A DNA stretch of 64,000 nucleotides, taken from positions 1 through 64,000 of the forward strand of contig NZ_LNTY01000049.1 of NCBI RefSeq assembly GCF_001559595.1. Reading direction: 5' to 3'. Position numbers and translations under genes: made by a program. This DNA comes from Enterovibrio coralii. Its GTDB lineage: Bacteria > Pseudomonadota > Gammaproteobacteria > Enterobacterales > Vibrionaceae. Below, piece after piece: positions 18,541-27,928 of this stretch (position 1 is its first letter; the number at the start of each line of letters is the position of its first letter). Below the pieces are notes generated by a model. The model worked only from the letters and a program-made list of their open reading frames with translations, was not told where the DNA came from and did not search any database.

Positions 18541-19207
18541 GTCCTTCCCAGGTAAAGAATTTCCCGGATTTTTCTATGGAGAGGGTATCGGCAAGCGCAA
18601 TAATACCGGCAGCACTCTCATGTGCTGTAATGTCGGCCTCACTGCCGCCCATGTCTGTTTTTACCCAACCCGGATGGACAGGGCAAACGGTTATGCCTTT
18701 GTCTTTTAGCTCGAGCGAGAGAACTTGCATAACTTTGTTAACTGCAGCTTTAGAACTGCGATACGCCAACATGCCTCTAGCCTCTCGATGTAACGAGCCC
18801 ATTTGACTCGAGATGGTCAATACTCGTGGGTTGTTCCCTTTCTGCAAGTTGGGGATAAGTGCGCTTGTGATCATCAGTGGCGCAATGGTATTAATTTCAA
18901 ACGTTTCCATCCAGCCTTTCACATCCATATCGTCATAAGCCTGATGTTCGGGGCCAATAATCCCGGCGTTGTTAATCAACACATCAATGGGCTGGTTTTT
19001 GAGGTGGGCAGCGAACGCATTAATGTCACCTTGTTCAGTGACGCGAAGCGGAAAAAGCAGCAATTGGGGGCAGGATAACGCGGCAAGCGAGGCGGGCGGC
19101 TCAGCTCCTCGGTATGTGGCGATTACAAAGTCACCACGATCCAACAATTGTTTGACCGTTTCTAAGCCAATTCCTCGCCCGGCACCCGTGACTAAAACAC
19201 GATTCAT
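18524..19207 (-). CDS. Short-chain dehydrogenase/reductase (SDR)
   Basis: 227-residue NAD(P)-dependent oxidoreductase. The Rossmann motif is 'TGAGRGIG', the structural 'NNAG' follows, and the catalytic Ser and Tyr-x-x-x-Lys are in 'ISSQMGS' and 'YRSSKAA'. 'CPVHPGWVKTDMGG' is the usual loop after the active site. It resembles carbonyl reductase-like or CsgA-like SDRs. The substrate is unknown. Confidence 0.88.
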   Translation of the reverse strand: MNRVLVTGAGRGIGLETVKQLLDRGDFVIATYRGAEPPASLAALSCPQLLLFPLRVTEQGDINAFAAHLKNQPIDVLINNAGIIGPEHQAYDDMDVKGWMETFEINTIAPLMITSALIPNLQKGNNPRVLTISSQMGSLHREARGMLAYRSSKAAVNKVMQVLSLELKDKGITVCPVHPGWVKTDMGGSEADITAHESAAGIIALADTLSIEKSGKFFTWEGHEHAW

Positions 19208-19674
19208 ATCCCTGCTCCTAAATTTGCCTTATGTTTTGGGCATGTTATATGTCATTGATATAAAGGTTATTTTACCGTACGCAATCTTAGAAGTATGTCG
19301 AGAAAGTGCCAGTGGTCGAAAAATAACCATTGACGTTCAATATATTACGAGAAGAGAAGAAAGTTACCCACAGAAACGGTGGATAACTCTTTGGGTAACA
19401 TTGGATTAAGACAAAAACGATCCAAACAGCTCGCCTGCAATCCACAAATACTCGGATTCTCTCCGATATTCCTTAGACAGTCGCCACTTAATTTACAACG
19501 CGAAATCAGGCGATTTTTAGCTCGTTCTCTATATGTGCAGTCATGAATATCGATTTACTGTCACGTCTGAAAAAAACGGCAACAGATGACATCAAGTTCT
19601 CAATATATACGCTGGTTAAAAAATGACCACATGTATTTAGAGGGAATCGAGATGGGGCGCGAAGCAAGCTTAAT
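19208..19674. other. Intergenic region between SDR and GlxA-like genes
   Basis: Nearly 470 bases without a supported gene. It contains the inverted repeat GTTACCCA / TGGGTAAC at 19363-19370 and 19392-19399 with two sites resembling DnaA boxes inside it. Otherwise nothing recognisable was seen. Confidence 0.4.
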
Positions 19675-19698
19675 CCCCCCAATCACTATGATTGGGGG
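19675..19698 (-). terminator. Stem-loop after GlxA-like regulator gene
   Basis: Ten-base stem CCCCCAATCA / TGATTGGGGG with a three-base loop, directly after the stop codon. It lacks a T-run on the minus strand, so it may stabilise the mRNA end rather than terminate strongly. Confidence 0.55.
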
Positions 19699-19706
19699 AA
19701 TGTTAA

Positions 19707-20741
19707 CTAGATAGCTATCTGTGCGTCGTTTGCCGACGGAATAAGATCTGTTGTGGCGTTTGCTGTTGCCGCTTGTTTGAGTCCTTGGCGCTCCTCGCGA
19801 GGAGGCAGGCCAAAGTAATCTCTGTAGCACTTGCTGAAATGAGGGGTAGAGACAAATCCACACGCGATGGAAATCTCGATAACCGACAAATTAGTTTGCG
19901 TAAGCAGTTGTCTTGCCCTCGTTAAACGCAGGTGTAGATAGTATCGAGACGGTGAACACTGGATGTGTTTTTGAAACAACCTCTCCAGTTGACGTCGTGA
20001 TAGCTGAACCAGGCTTGCCAGTTCGTCAATGGCGAAGGGCTCTTCGAGGTTAGCTTCCATCAGGGAGACGGTTTCAAGCAACTTGGGTTGAGATGTCCCA
20101 ATCAGGTTTCTGAGTGGAACCTTTTGCACATCTTCACTGCTTCGTACTCTCTCGCACATAAACATTTCTGATATCGCCGCACTCAGTCTACCGCCATGTT
20201 CTTGCGATACCATGGTGAGCATCATATCCATGGGAGCAGTGCCACCCGCACTGGTCATGCGTTTTTCACAGAAAGAGAAGAGCTTGTTACTGACGCGAAT
20301 GGTAGGAAATGCCTCTTGAAACCCGGCCAGATTCTCCCAATGAATCGAGCAAGATTTTTGATGCATGACGCCTGATTTAGCCAACAGGTAGCTTCCAGTA
20401 CATATCGCACCGATGGTTTTGTTTTTCCGGTCTTGCTGTGCGATCCAACTGAGAACTTTGGGAGAGTAGTTTTGCTGAATGTCTATTCCCCCGCAGATAA
20501 TGACAATGTCAAACTCGTGTTGGCTGGGAATTTTGTCATCGGTAGTGATGGTAATGTTGTCGCTTGCGGTGACAGGATTGCCGTCATCACTGAGCGTCCA
20601 CCACTTATAAAGTGTTTCACCGGATAATTGATTGGCCATGCGAAGTACCTCAATGGCTGAGGCCATGGCGATCATGGTAAAGCGGTTGCAGAGGTAAAAA
20701 CCTATTCTGACTGGCTGGCGTAGCGAGGATACTGACCCCAT
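19707..20741 (-). CDS. GlxA/GbdR-type transcriptional regulator (DJ-1/PfpI plus AraC HTH)
   Basis: 344 residues. An N-terminal DJ-1/PfpI-like amidotransferase fold (about 10-190; 'IICGGIDIQQNY', 'TIGAICTGSYLLAKSG', 'MTSAGGTAPMDMML') precedes a C-terminal AraC domain ('IDELASLVQLSRRQLERLF', 'CSPSRYYLHLRLTRAR', 'IACGFVSTPHFSKCY'). This architecture and the phrase 'IHWENLAGFQEAFP' resemble GbdR, which activates glycine betaine, dimethylglycine and sarcosine catabolism in Pseudomonas. It is divergent from the formate dehydrogenase operon and probably activates it, perhaps because methyl-group oxidation ends in formate. That link is inference. Confidence 0.88.
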   Translation of the reverse strand: MGSVSSLRQPVRIGFYLCNRFTMIAMASAIEVLRMANQLSGETLYKWWTLSDDGNPVTASDNITITTDDKIPSQHEFDIVIICGGIDIQQNYSPKVLSWIAQQDRKNKTIGAICTGSYLLAKSGVMHQKSCSIHWENLAGFQEAFPTIRVSNKLFSFCEKRMTSAGGTAPMDMMLTMVSQEHGGRLSAAISEMFMCERVRSSEDVQKVPLRNLIGTSQPKLLETVSLMEANLEEPFAIDELASLVQLSRRQLERLFQKHIQCSPSRYYLHLRLTRARQLLTQTNLSVIEISIACGFVSTPHFSKCYRDYFGLPPREERQGLKQAATANATTDLIPSANDAQIAI

Positions 20742-21165
20742 AGTGGATCCCCTTTCCCTAGTGCAAATTCATTACAGTTCGTAGAGATTTCAGCTAACCC
20801 AATTGCGTCTTCTCTTTTCTGCGTAGGACAGGGATCCACAAAAGTAAAATGCAAAAATAAAAAACCATGGTTGAACTACGGATTTTCTGTGCTAAGCGGT
20901 GTGAAACAAGGAAAATTATCGAAGATGGGACAGTTCGTGACGCAATTTGGCAAGTCGAGAATACTTAGAGTTGTAAATAAAATGTTGCAAAATTCGATGT
21001 CAATCGACGATTAGTGCTCCGTTTGGAAAATATCAATTGCCGTGTTTTTTTGCTTAGAGCACGGCACATGTTGCCAACATTCTGCTCAGAATTCGACGCT
21101 GAAAAAAGCGTTGGTTATCAAGATGAAAGTTCTCTTTTACTGTTCTTTCGCTCGCCCGTTTACGT
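20742..21165. other. Intergenic region upstream of fds operon
   Basis: AT-rich, no supported gene. A 61-codon frame on the minus strand (21054-21239) has a non-ATG start and no homology signs, and was left out. Confidence 0.4.
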
Positions 21166-21197
21166 CTTTTAGGTCTTAAATCGACACTTTTAGGTCT
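21166..21197 (+). promoter_or_regulatory. Two direct repeats upstream of fdsG, possible AraC-type operator
   Basis: CTTTTAGGTCT occurs exactly at 21166-21176 and at 21187-21197, a 21-base period equal to two helical turns. That geometry is usual for AraC-family half-sites. It lies about 70 bases before the fdsG start. Confidence 0.5.
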
Positions 21198-21264
21198 CAT
21201 TTCGTCGACATTCACCAAGGGCTTTACCGCTACACTCAAAAGTAATGGAAGTCAGGTGATTGAA

Positions 21265-21780
21265 ATGGATAGCAAAGTATATAAAAGCGTAATGAGCAGT
21301 GAAGAGACAGATTCCGTCATTCAGGCTCTTAATTCTAATCGCCACAGGCAAGGTCCCTTATTGCCTGTTTTGCATAGCATTCAAGCGCGTATTGGTTACG
21401 TGCCGAAAGGCTCTGTCGCTCTTATCGCGCAAGAACTCAACCTTTCTGAAGCGGACGTGCATGGTGTGATCTCGTTCTACCACGATTTTCGTCATGAACC
21501 GACTGGTGCGAACGTCATCCAAATCTGTAGAGCCGAATCCTGTCAGGCACTCGGTGCGAATGCGTTAGTCAAACATGCTTGTTCTCGTCTTGGCGTCGGA
21601 TTTCATCAAACAACGCGCGACAACAATTTCACGCTTGAACCTGTTTATTGCTTGGGCAACTGCATGAACTCCCCAGCAATAAGGGTGAATGACGATGTTT
21701 ATGGCGACATGACCGACGAAAAATTCGATGACCTCGTTGAGCAGCTAATAACGCAAGTGATAGAGGTGAAATCGCCATGA
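21265..21780 (+). CDS. fdsG: NAD-dependent formate dehydrogenase gamma subunit
   Basis: 171 residues, NuoE-like thioredoxin-fold [2Fe-2S] protein. Cluster Cys pairs are visible in 'CRAESC' and 'CLGNC'. The opening 'PLLPVLHSIQARIGYVPKGS' is typical of FdsG and NuoE. It passes electrons between FdsA and FdsB in the soluble, cytoplasmic formate:NAD+ oxidoreductase. ATG at 21265 has AGG eight bases upstream; an in-frame GTG at 21256 is less likely. Its stop overlaps the start of fdsB (ATGA). Confidence 0.92.
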   Translation: MDSKVYKSVMSSEETDSVIQALNSNRHRQGPLLPVLHSIQARIGYVPKGSVALIAQELNLSEADVHGVISFYHDFRHEPTGANVIQICRAESCQALGANALVKHACSRLGVGFHQTTRDNNFTLEPVYCLGNCMNSPAIRVNDDVYGDMTDEKFDDLVEQLITQVIEVKSP

Positions 21781-23363
21781 GCTATCGCATATATATCCCA
21801 TTAGATACGTCTGCTGTTTCTAAAGGTGCGAATGACGTTGCTGATCGTTTCGCTCACAGTGCAGCCAATCTTGGTGAGTCATTAACGATTGTAAGAACGG
21901 GTTCGCGAGGCCTGTTTTGGCTTGAACCCATGGTCGAAGTGGAGTCTGCAGAAGGGCGTATCGCGTTTGGGCCTGTATCGCCAGATGATGTTGATGCGCT
22001 ACTCGCACTGCGTTTTTATGACCCCGACGGATCTGGTAGTGCAGGGCAAGAGCACCCTCTATGTCTTGGGCTAACGGAAGACATTTCGTATCTCAAAAAA
22101 CAGCAGCGCCTAACGTTTGCCCGTGTCGGTATTATCGATCCCCTGAGTATCGATGATTACCGTGCGCATGGCGGCTTCGAAGGGTTGAAGAATGCCCTTG
22201 AAATGCATCGCCAAGCCATTCTTGATGAGGTCAAAGAAAGCGGGCTGCGAGGCCGCGGCGGGGCTGCGTTCCCGACAGGGATAAAATGGCAAACCGTTTC
22301 TGACCAGCCGGAAGGCGACAAATACGTTATTTGTAACGCCGATGAAGGGGACTCAGGCACGTTTGCGGACCGCATGTTGATGGAAGGCGATCCCTTCACC
22401 TTGATTGAAGGCATGATCATTTGCGCACTCGCCGTGGGTGCAAACCAAGGGTACGTCTACACACGCTCAGAGTATCCGATTGCGTGTGACATCTTTACAC
22501 GCGCGATTGAGCTTGCGGAGCAGGCAGGTTATCTCGGTGAGGATGTATGTGGCTCAGGACATCGATTCCATTTGGAATTGAGAATGGGCGCGGGTGCCTA
22601 TATTTGCGGCGAAGAAACGTCGCTTATGGAGAGTCTTGAAGGCAAGCGTGGCTTAGTGAGAAGTAAGCCGCCGTTGCCCGCAATCTGCGGCTTGTTTGGC
22701 AAGCCGACTGTCATTAATAACGTTATCTCGTTGGCCTCCGTTCCTACCATTCTTGCGAAAGGTGGCGACTACTACAAAGACTTTGGCCAAGGTCGCTCAC
22801 TTGGCACCATGCCGATTCAACTTGCAGGCAACATTAAACAAGGTGGACTGTTTGAACTAGCGTTTGGCGTGTCGATCAGAGAACTGCTTTACGGCTTTGG
22901 TGGTGGCAGCAAAACAGGGCGTCCGCTCAAAGCGGTTCAACTCGGTGGCCCGCTGGGTGCTTACTTACCCGAAACAGAATGGTCGACAGATATGGACTAC
23001 GAAGCACTGGCTTCGCGCGGTGCCATGTTAGGTCACGGCGGTATTGTGGCTTTTGACGATCAAACAGACATGAGTCATATGGCACGCTTCGCCATGGAGT
23101 TTTGTGTTGAAGAGTCGTGCGGTAAATGTACACCTTGCCGGGTTGGTGCGGTGAGAGGTGTTGAAGTCATCGACAAGCTTGTTGCCGCTGAGGCGGGTGA
23201 GAAAGAAGAAGCAGAGATTTTGCTTACCGAACTGTGCGAGACGATGGAGCTCGGGTCGCTGTGCGCTATGGGCGGCATGACGCCGTACCCAGTAAAAAGT
23301 GCACTCAAGTATTTCCCGGAAGACTTTGGCCTTGAAACAAAGGTCAGCAATGACGCGAGTTAA
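21777..23363 (+). CDS. fdsB: NAD-dependent formate dehydrogenase beta subunit
   Basis: 528 residues. An N-terminal thioredoxin-like extension is followed by the NuoF-like core: the FMN/NAD site 'LRGRGGAAFPTGIKW', 'CNADEGDSGTF', 'AYICGEETSLMESLEG', and the [4Fe-4S] motif 'ESCGKCTPCRVG'. This subunit reduces NAD+ with electrons from formate. Its length and fused N-terminal domain fit FdsB rather than NuoF. It is coupled to fdsG by a four-base overlap and followed by fdsA after 20 bases. Confidence 0.93.
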   Translation: MSYRIYIPLDTSAVSKGANDVADRFAHSAANLGESLTIVRTGSRGLFWLEPMVEVESAEGRIAFGPVSPDDVDALLALRFYDPDGSGSAGQEHPLCLGLTEDISYLKKQQRLTFARVGIIDPLSIDDYRAHGGFEGLKNALEMHRQAILDEVKESGLRGRGGAAFPTGIKWQTVSDQPEGDKYVICNADEGDSGTFADRMLMEGDPFTLIEGMIICALAVGANQGYVYTRSEYPIACDIFTRAIELAEQAGYLGEDVCGSGHRFHLELRMGAGAYICGEETSLMESLEGKRGLVRSKPPLPAICGLFGKPTVINNVISLASVPTILAKGGDYYKDFGQGRSLGTMPIQLAGNIKQGGLFELAFGVSIRELLYGFGGGSKTGRPLKAVQLGGPLGAYLPETEWSTDMDYEALASRGAMLGHGGIVAFDDQTDMSHMARFAMEFCVEESCGKCTPCRVGAVRGVEVIDKLVAAEAGEKEEAEILLTELCETMELGSLCAMGGMTPYPVKSALKYFPEDFGLETKVSNDAS

Positions 23364-23383
23364 ACGCGTCAAGGAGAGAGACA

Positions 23384-26256
23384 ATGGTTGAGTATTACAT
23401 CCCCATTGAGGAAGGCCGAAAGGATTTCGGCACCCCACCAGTAGAGCATGAAAGTGCACAACTCGTATCGCTGACCATCGACGGGTGGCCGATATCCGTG
23501 CCAGAAGGCACGTCCGTGATGCGTGCTTCTTCAATGCTCAACATCCAAATCCCAAAACTTTGCGCGTCAGATAGCTTAGAAGCGTTTGGGTCTTGTCGTC
23601 TTTGCGTGGTTGAAATTGAAGGCATGCGCGGAAAACCTGCGGCGTGTACCACGCCTGTTGCCGAAGGCATGGTCGTCACAACGCAAAGCGAAACGATACA
23701 AAGGTTACGCCGTAACGTAATGGAGATGTACATTTCCGACCACCCTTTGGATTGTTTGACCTGTGCAGTGAACGGCGACTGTGAACTGCAGGATATGGCC
23801 GGTGCGGTTGGCCTTCGTGAAGTCCGCTATGGATTTGATGGCGAAAACCATCTCAATATGGAAAAAGACACGTCCAATCCGTATTTCACTTTTGACACCA
23901 GCAAATGCATTGTTTGCTCACGGTGTGTACGTGCCTGCGAAGAAATTCAAGGTCAACACGCGCTGACAGTGGAAGGGCGAGGCTTTGAATCGCGCATTGT
24001 CGCTGGTGATAACAACTTTATGGACTCAGAATGTGTGTCTTGCGGTGCGTGTGTTCAAGCGTGTCCAACGGCTGCATTGACTGAAAACAGCGTGATCGAA
24101 CAAGGCACGCCTAGCCACTATCGCATCACTACGTGCGCGTATTGTGGGGTTGGCTGTTCCTTCCGCGCGGAAATGCGTGGTGACCAACTTATCCGCATGG
24201 TGCCAGATAAAGCGGGTAAAGCGAATCAGGGACATTCTTGTGTGAAAGGGCGCTTTGCCTTTGGCTATGCAACGCACAAAGACCGAGTGCTAGACCCTAT
24301 GATCCGAGAATCAATCGATCAACCTTGGCGTAAAGTGAGCTGGGATGAGGCCATCGCTTTTGCCGCTGGCAGACTGAAAGGTATCCGCGAGCAACATGGT
24401 GCCAACGCGCTGGGCGGTATCACGTCTTCACGTTGTACTAACGAAGAAACCTACTTGGTTCAAAAACTGGTGCGTGCAGGATTTGGTACCAACAATGTTG
24501 ATACCTGCGCCCGTGTCTGTCACTCACCGACAGGTTATGGATTGAAAACCACCTTGGGTGAATCCGCAGGTACGCAGACCTTCGAATCCGTTCAAAAAGC
24601 CGATGTCATTGTCGTTATTGGTGCTAACCCGACGGATGGACACCCCGTTTTTGCTTCTCAACTTAAACGTCGCTTACGAGCGGGTGCAAAGCTGATTGTC
24701 ATTGACCCACGCCAAATTGATATCGTGAATGCCCCGCATGTGCGGGCGCAATACCATATTCAATTGCGGCCTGGCACCAACGTTGCGGTGCTAAACGCGC
24801 TGGCGCACGTGATCATCACAGAAGAATTGGAAGACAGCCGCTACATCAATGAACGCTGTGATATGGAGGCTTACAACAAGTGGAAAGCCTTCATTTCTCA
24901 GGAAGAGCATTCGCCGGAGTCGATGGAAAGCGCAACAGGCGTGCCTGCGATGCTGATCCGCGATGCAGCTCGGATCTACGCCAATGGCAACAATGGACCA
25001 TCTATTACGGCTTGGGCGTGACGGAGCATAGCCAAGGTAGCTCCGCGGTGATGGCAATCGCCAACCTTGCGATGGTAACAGGCAACGTAGGGCGTGAAGG
25101 TGTAGGTGTTAATCCACTTCGCGGGCAGAACAATGTTCAGGGCAGTTGTGACATGGGTTCGTTTCCTCATGAATTGCCAGGCTATCGCCATGTCTCTGAC
25201 CCTGGCGTACGCGCGCTATTTGGTGGTGCATGGGGTGTGACCATTGATGATGAGCCGGGTCTTCGCATCCCGAATATGTTTGATGCCGCTATCGCTGGTC
25301 GATTCAAAGGTATGTATGTGCAGGGTGAGGACATTGCGCAATCTGATCCAAACATCCTACACGTGGAAGCCGCGTTATCTTCACTAGACTGCCTGATCGT
25401 GCAAGATATCTTCCTTAATGAAACGGCCAAGTTTGCCCATGTGTTCTTACCGGGGGCGACATTCCTTGAGAAAGACGGCACATTTACGAATGCTGAGCGA
25501 CGCATATCTCCAGTTAGAAAGATCATGGCTCCACTTTCTGGTATGGCGGATTGGGAAGCCACGGTTGCCTTGTCGAATGCGCTGGGATACGAGATGAATT
25601 ACTCGCATCCTTCAGAAATCATGGATGAAATCGCCAAACTCACCCCAACGTTCCACGGTGTGAGCTACGAAAAGCTGGATAGATTGGGTTCCATTCAATG
25701 GCCTTGTAACGACGAGGCTCCAGAAGGGACACCCACCATGCACATTGGCCAGTTTGTGAAAGGTAAAGGCAGTTTTGTCGTCACTGAGTATGTGGCGACA
25801 GAAGAAAGGGTAAACAAACGCTTCCCGCTCCTGCTCACTACAGGCCGTATTCTTTCTCAATACAACGTGGGTGCGCAAACGCGACGCACTGACAATACGC
25901 ACTGGCATCAAGAAGACGTGCTTGAAATCCATCCGCTTGATGCAGAAGACAGAGGTATTACCGACGGCGGTTTAGTGCGGGTCGCGAGTCGCGCGGGAGA
26001 AATTTCACTACCTGCAAAAATCAGTAACCGCATGCAACCCGGTGTCGTATACACCACGTTCCACCATCCTGTTTCAGGGGTGAATGTAGTAACGACAGAG
26101 AACTCGGACTGGGCGACTAACTGCCCGGAATACAAGGTCACGGCAGTGCAAGTGAAAGTTGCTGTAGAACAAGCGGATTGGCAAACCCGATTCAAAGAGT
26201 TTGATGAGCAACAGCAGGCGCATCTATCGGCTGCAACACAAGATAACAATTCGTAA
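23384..26256 (+). pseudogene. fdsA: NAD-dependent formate dehydrogenase catalytic alpha subunit (one-base frameshift as sequenced)
   Basis: Molybdenum/tungsten bis-MGD enzyme oxidising formate to CO2; about 957 residues when repaired. Ordered cofactor sites: [2Fe-2S] Cys60/71/74/88; His120-Cys124/127/133; ferredoxin Cys175/178/181/185 and 217/220/223/227; [4Fe-4S] Cys251/254/258/286; catalytic Cys379 in 'CARVCHSPT' (Cys, not selenocysteine). The first frame ends at 25021 after 'YANGNNGPSITAWA'; the second frame carries 'IYYGLGVTEHSQGSS' onward to 26256. One base missing near 24995-24997 (after GG) restores 'NGNNGTIYYGLGV'. The break is probably a sequencing slip, because the rest is intact and the operon is complete on both sides. 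Confidence 0.9.
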
Positions 26257-26270
26257 CTGAAGGAGTGTCA

Positions 26271-26507
26271 ATGGACGGAGAAACACACCGTACACAACGC
26301 CTGTACGACATGGCGAATCAGATTGCGGATAACCTAGAACATGGACGCAGTGATGAAGAGTCAGTGGCCGAAGTGGCGTCTCATATTCGCCGATTTTGGT
26401 CGCGAGACATGAAAGAAAGCTTGTTTGATGCGGTTGGAGAGGGCGAACTGAATAGCATTGCTGAACAGGCGGCGAACCAATTGGCGATGGAATATGGAAG
26501 CAAGTAA
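26271..26507 (+). CDS. fdsD: Formate dehydrogenase delta subunit
   Basis: 78 residues, the small accessory subunit of soluble NAD-linked formate dehydrogenases. The helical pattern 'RLYDMANQIADNLEHG' and 'HIRRFWSRDMKESL' is the FdsD signature. ATG at 26271 is preceded by AAGGAG. In the usual order fdsGBACD the chaperone gene fdsC (fdhD-like, sulfurates the cofactor) lies before fdsD; here it is absent, so an unlinked fdhD is expected. Confidence 0.88.
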   Translation: MDGETHRTQRLYDMANQIADNLEHGRSDEESVAEVASHIRRFWSRDMKESLFDAVGEGELNSIAEQAANQLAMEYGSK

Positions 26508-26527
26508 TCCTCAGTGATGAGTAAAAG

Positions 26528-26559
26528 AACGCCTAGTCAATTCGGCTAGGCGTTTTTAT
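26528..26559. terminator. Bidirectional terminator after fds operon
   Basis: Stem AACGCCTAG / CTAGGCGTT with an eight-base loop and T-rich flanks on both strands. Confidence 0.85.
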
Positions 26560-26561
26560 TC

Positions 26562-27158
26562 TTAGTTCTTTATTTCACGCTCTTCATTGATAGGACGTCC
26601 ATCTGCCCACTGGATCAAACCGTTAAAAAGTGGATAGAACAAAGGTTGATCAAGGCCATCCCAGTTAAAGGCATCGTTCACAAGATAAAGAACCGTTTCG
26701 CCCGTTTCCGCATCAATGGCTTTAAGGCTAGATGTGTAGTTATAACCCCCTTTCCATTCAACATAAGGCTCAAGGATCAAAAAGTTGCCTATGTGTTTTT
26801 GAAGGTTGTGTAGACCAATCAAATCAGACACGCTCGAAACGTTATCAGTCAGTTTTTCTCTGAGCACGAGAGACTCCATGTCTTGTTTGCTCATGACTTT
26901 GTTGAACTTATTTGAATTCTTAACTGAATTGATAAAGAAGTCGTTGTATTCCTGTGCTTTTTCATCCGTTTTTACATAGACCATGTTGGCATAGCCTTCC
27001 TCAAACGGCTCGGCGATTTTCACGCCGCCATGACTGATTTTATGGCTGGTTTCGAATTCTCCGGTATCTGTGTTGACTGACGTTGTTTTTAGTGTGGTTG
27101 AACAGCCGCCTAACAAGGCGAAACATGTTAAGACTAAAATGAGTTTTCCTCGAATCAC
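26562..27158 (-). CDS. Lipoprotein of unknown function
   Basis: 198 residues. A type II signal peptide ends in lipobox 'LLGGC'; the mature part opens 'STTLKTTSVNTDTGEF'. No Asp follows the lipid-anchored Cys, so it would be sorted to the outer membrane. The rest looks globular with a pattern 'LILEPYVEWKGGYNY' and 'ETVLYLVNDAFNWDGLD'. GTG at 27158 follows a strong GGAGGGAAG site. I do not recognise the family beyond similarity in style to envelope lipoproteins of about 200 residues. Monocistronic. Confidence 0.78.
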   Translation of the reverse strand: MIRGKLILVLTCFALLGGCSTTLKTTSVNTDTGEFETSHKISHGGVKIAEPFEEGYANMVYVKTDEKAQEYNDFFINSVKNSNKFNKVMSKQDMESLVLREKLTDNVSSVSDLIGLHNLQKHIGNFLILEPYVEWKGGYNYTSSLKAIDAETGETVLYLVNDAFNWDGLDQPLFYPLFNGLIQWADGRPINEEREIKN

Positions 27159-27203
27159 GATACTTCCCTCCGTGTGGATTCAAGTTTTTTCCTTTTTATG
27201 ATG

Positions 27204-27270
27204 AACTGCGAACCTGTCATTTCCGACTAGAACAACTGGTGTAGAGTGCGTCAGAAATGGGTTCGCAGTT
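27204..27270. repeat. Imperfect inverted repeat in intergenic region
   Basis: AACTGCGAACC at 27204-27214 is matched by GGTTCGCAGTT ending at 27270, and the similarity extends inwards (CATTTCCGAC versus GTCAGAAATG) with a small gap, about 22 bases per arm. It may be a stem-loop RNA or a remnant of a small palindromic element. It lies in the ~300-base gap between the lipoprotein and GFA-fold genes, which holds no other feature. Confidence 0.55.
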
Positions 27271-27461
27271 TTAGGTTACTCGGCTGCTGAATCTGGATTC
27301 GTCTCAAATGAAATACTTGTCAGGATTCTTAGCTCATCAGTGAGTCAACATTGAAACTCGTCACATTTTTCAATGAATAAGCCTGAAGATATCGCCCAAT
27401 GGGAACAGGTTTGAGAGAGTGATTCGAAAGGTGTTTTTACAAGGATATTGTTGAGGGACGG

Positions 27462-27869
27462 ATGACAACACTTCATGGCTCTTGCTTATGCAAGAAAGTA
27501 AAAATTGAACTGCCAGATGAATTTGAATACATGGGTAACTGCCATTGTTCAGAATGCCGCAAGTTCACAGGCTCAGATTACTCGTCTGTCGGTGGTATAA
27601 GCTCGGAGAAATTTGCTGTCGTTTCAGGCAACGAATTTGTTCGAATCTATCCGAAAAGCGACCAGACAGAATTGGGTTTTTGCGGCGAGTGCGGTTCGAG
27701 TTTATTTTCTAAAAAGCTTAAAACGGGCAAGCATAACGTTCGATTGGGGATTCTCGATGATGTGCCAACTCATCGACCGAGTTTCCATGTGTTTACGGGC
27801 TCAAAAGCACCCTGGAACGACATAAACGATGACTTGATGCAGTTCGAAAAAGGCCCTGTTAAGTCTTAA
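27462..27869 (+). CDS. GFA-fold (CENP-V/Gfa-like) zinc protein
   Basis: 135 residues. Zinc-binding Cys are spaced as in the Gfa fold: 'CLCKKV' near the start, 'CHCSECRKFTGSD', and 'FCGECGSSLFSK'. The end 'SKAPWNDINDDLMQFEKGP' is standard for these small family members. Despite the family name, most such paralogues have no proven role in formaldehyde chemistry. ATG at 27462. Confidence 0.88.
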   Translation: MTTLHGSCLCKKVKIELPDEFEYMGNCHCSECRKFTGSDYSSVGGISSEKFAVVSGNEFVRIYPKSDQTELGFCGECGSSLFSKKLKTGKHNVRLGILDDVPTHRPSFHVFTGSKAPWNDINDDLMQFEKGPVKS

Positions 27870-27928
27870 CGTGTCTTGATGCGTGCATTAATGAGTATCT
27901 TCACCAAAACGTGTGAGGGAGAAAAGCG

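Noticed and set aside
21054..21239. 61-codon frame on the minus strand before fdsG
   Set aside because: Non-ATG start, no ribosome binding site, basic low-complexity product, and it overlaps the likely operator repeats.
24880..26256. Separate molybdopterin-oxidoreductase gene after fdsA
   Set aside because: It is the C-terminal part of fdsA after a one-base slip; its first ~40 codons are out-of-frame fdsA.
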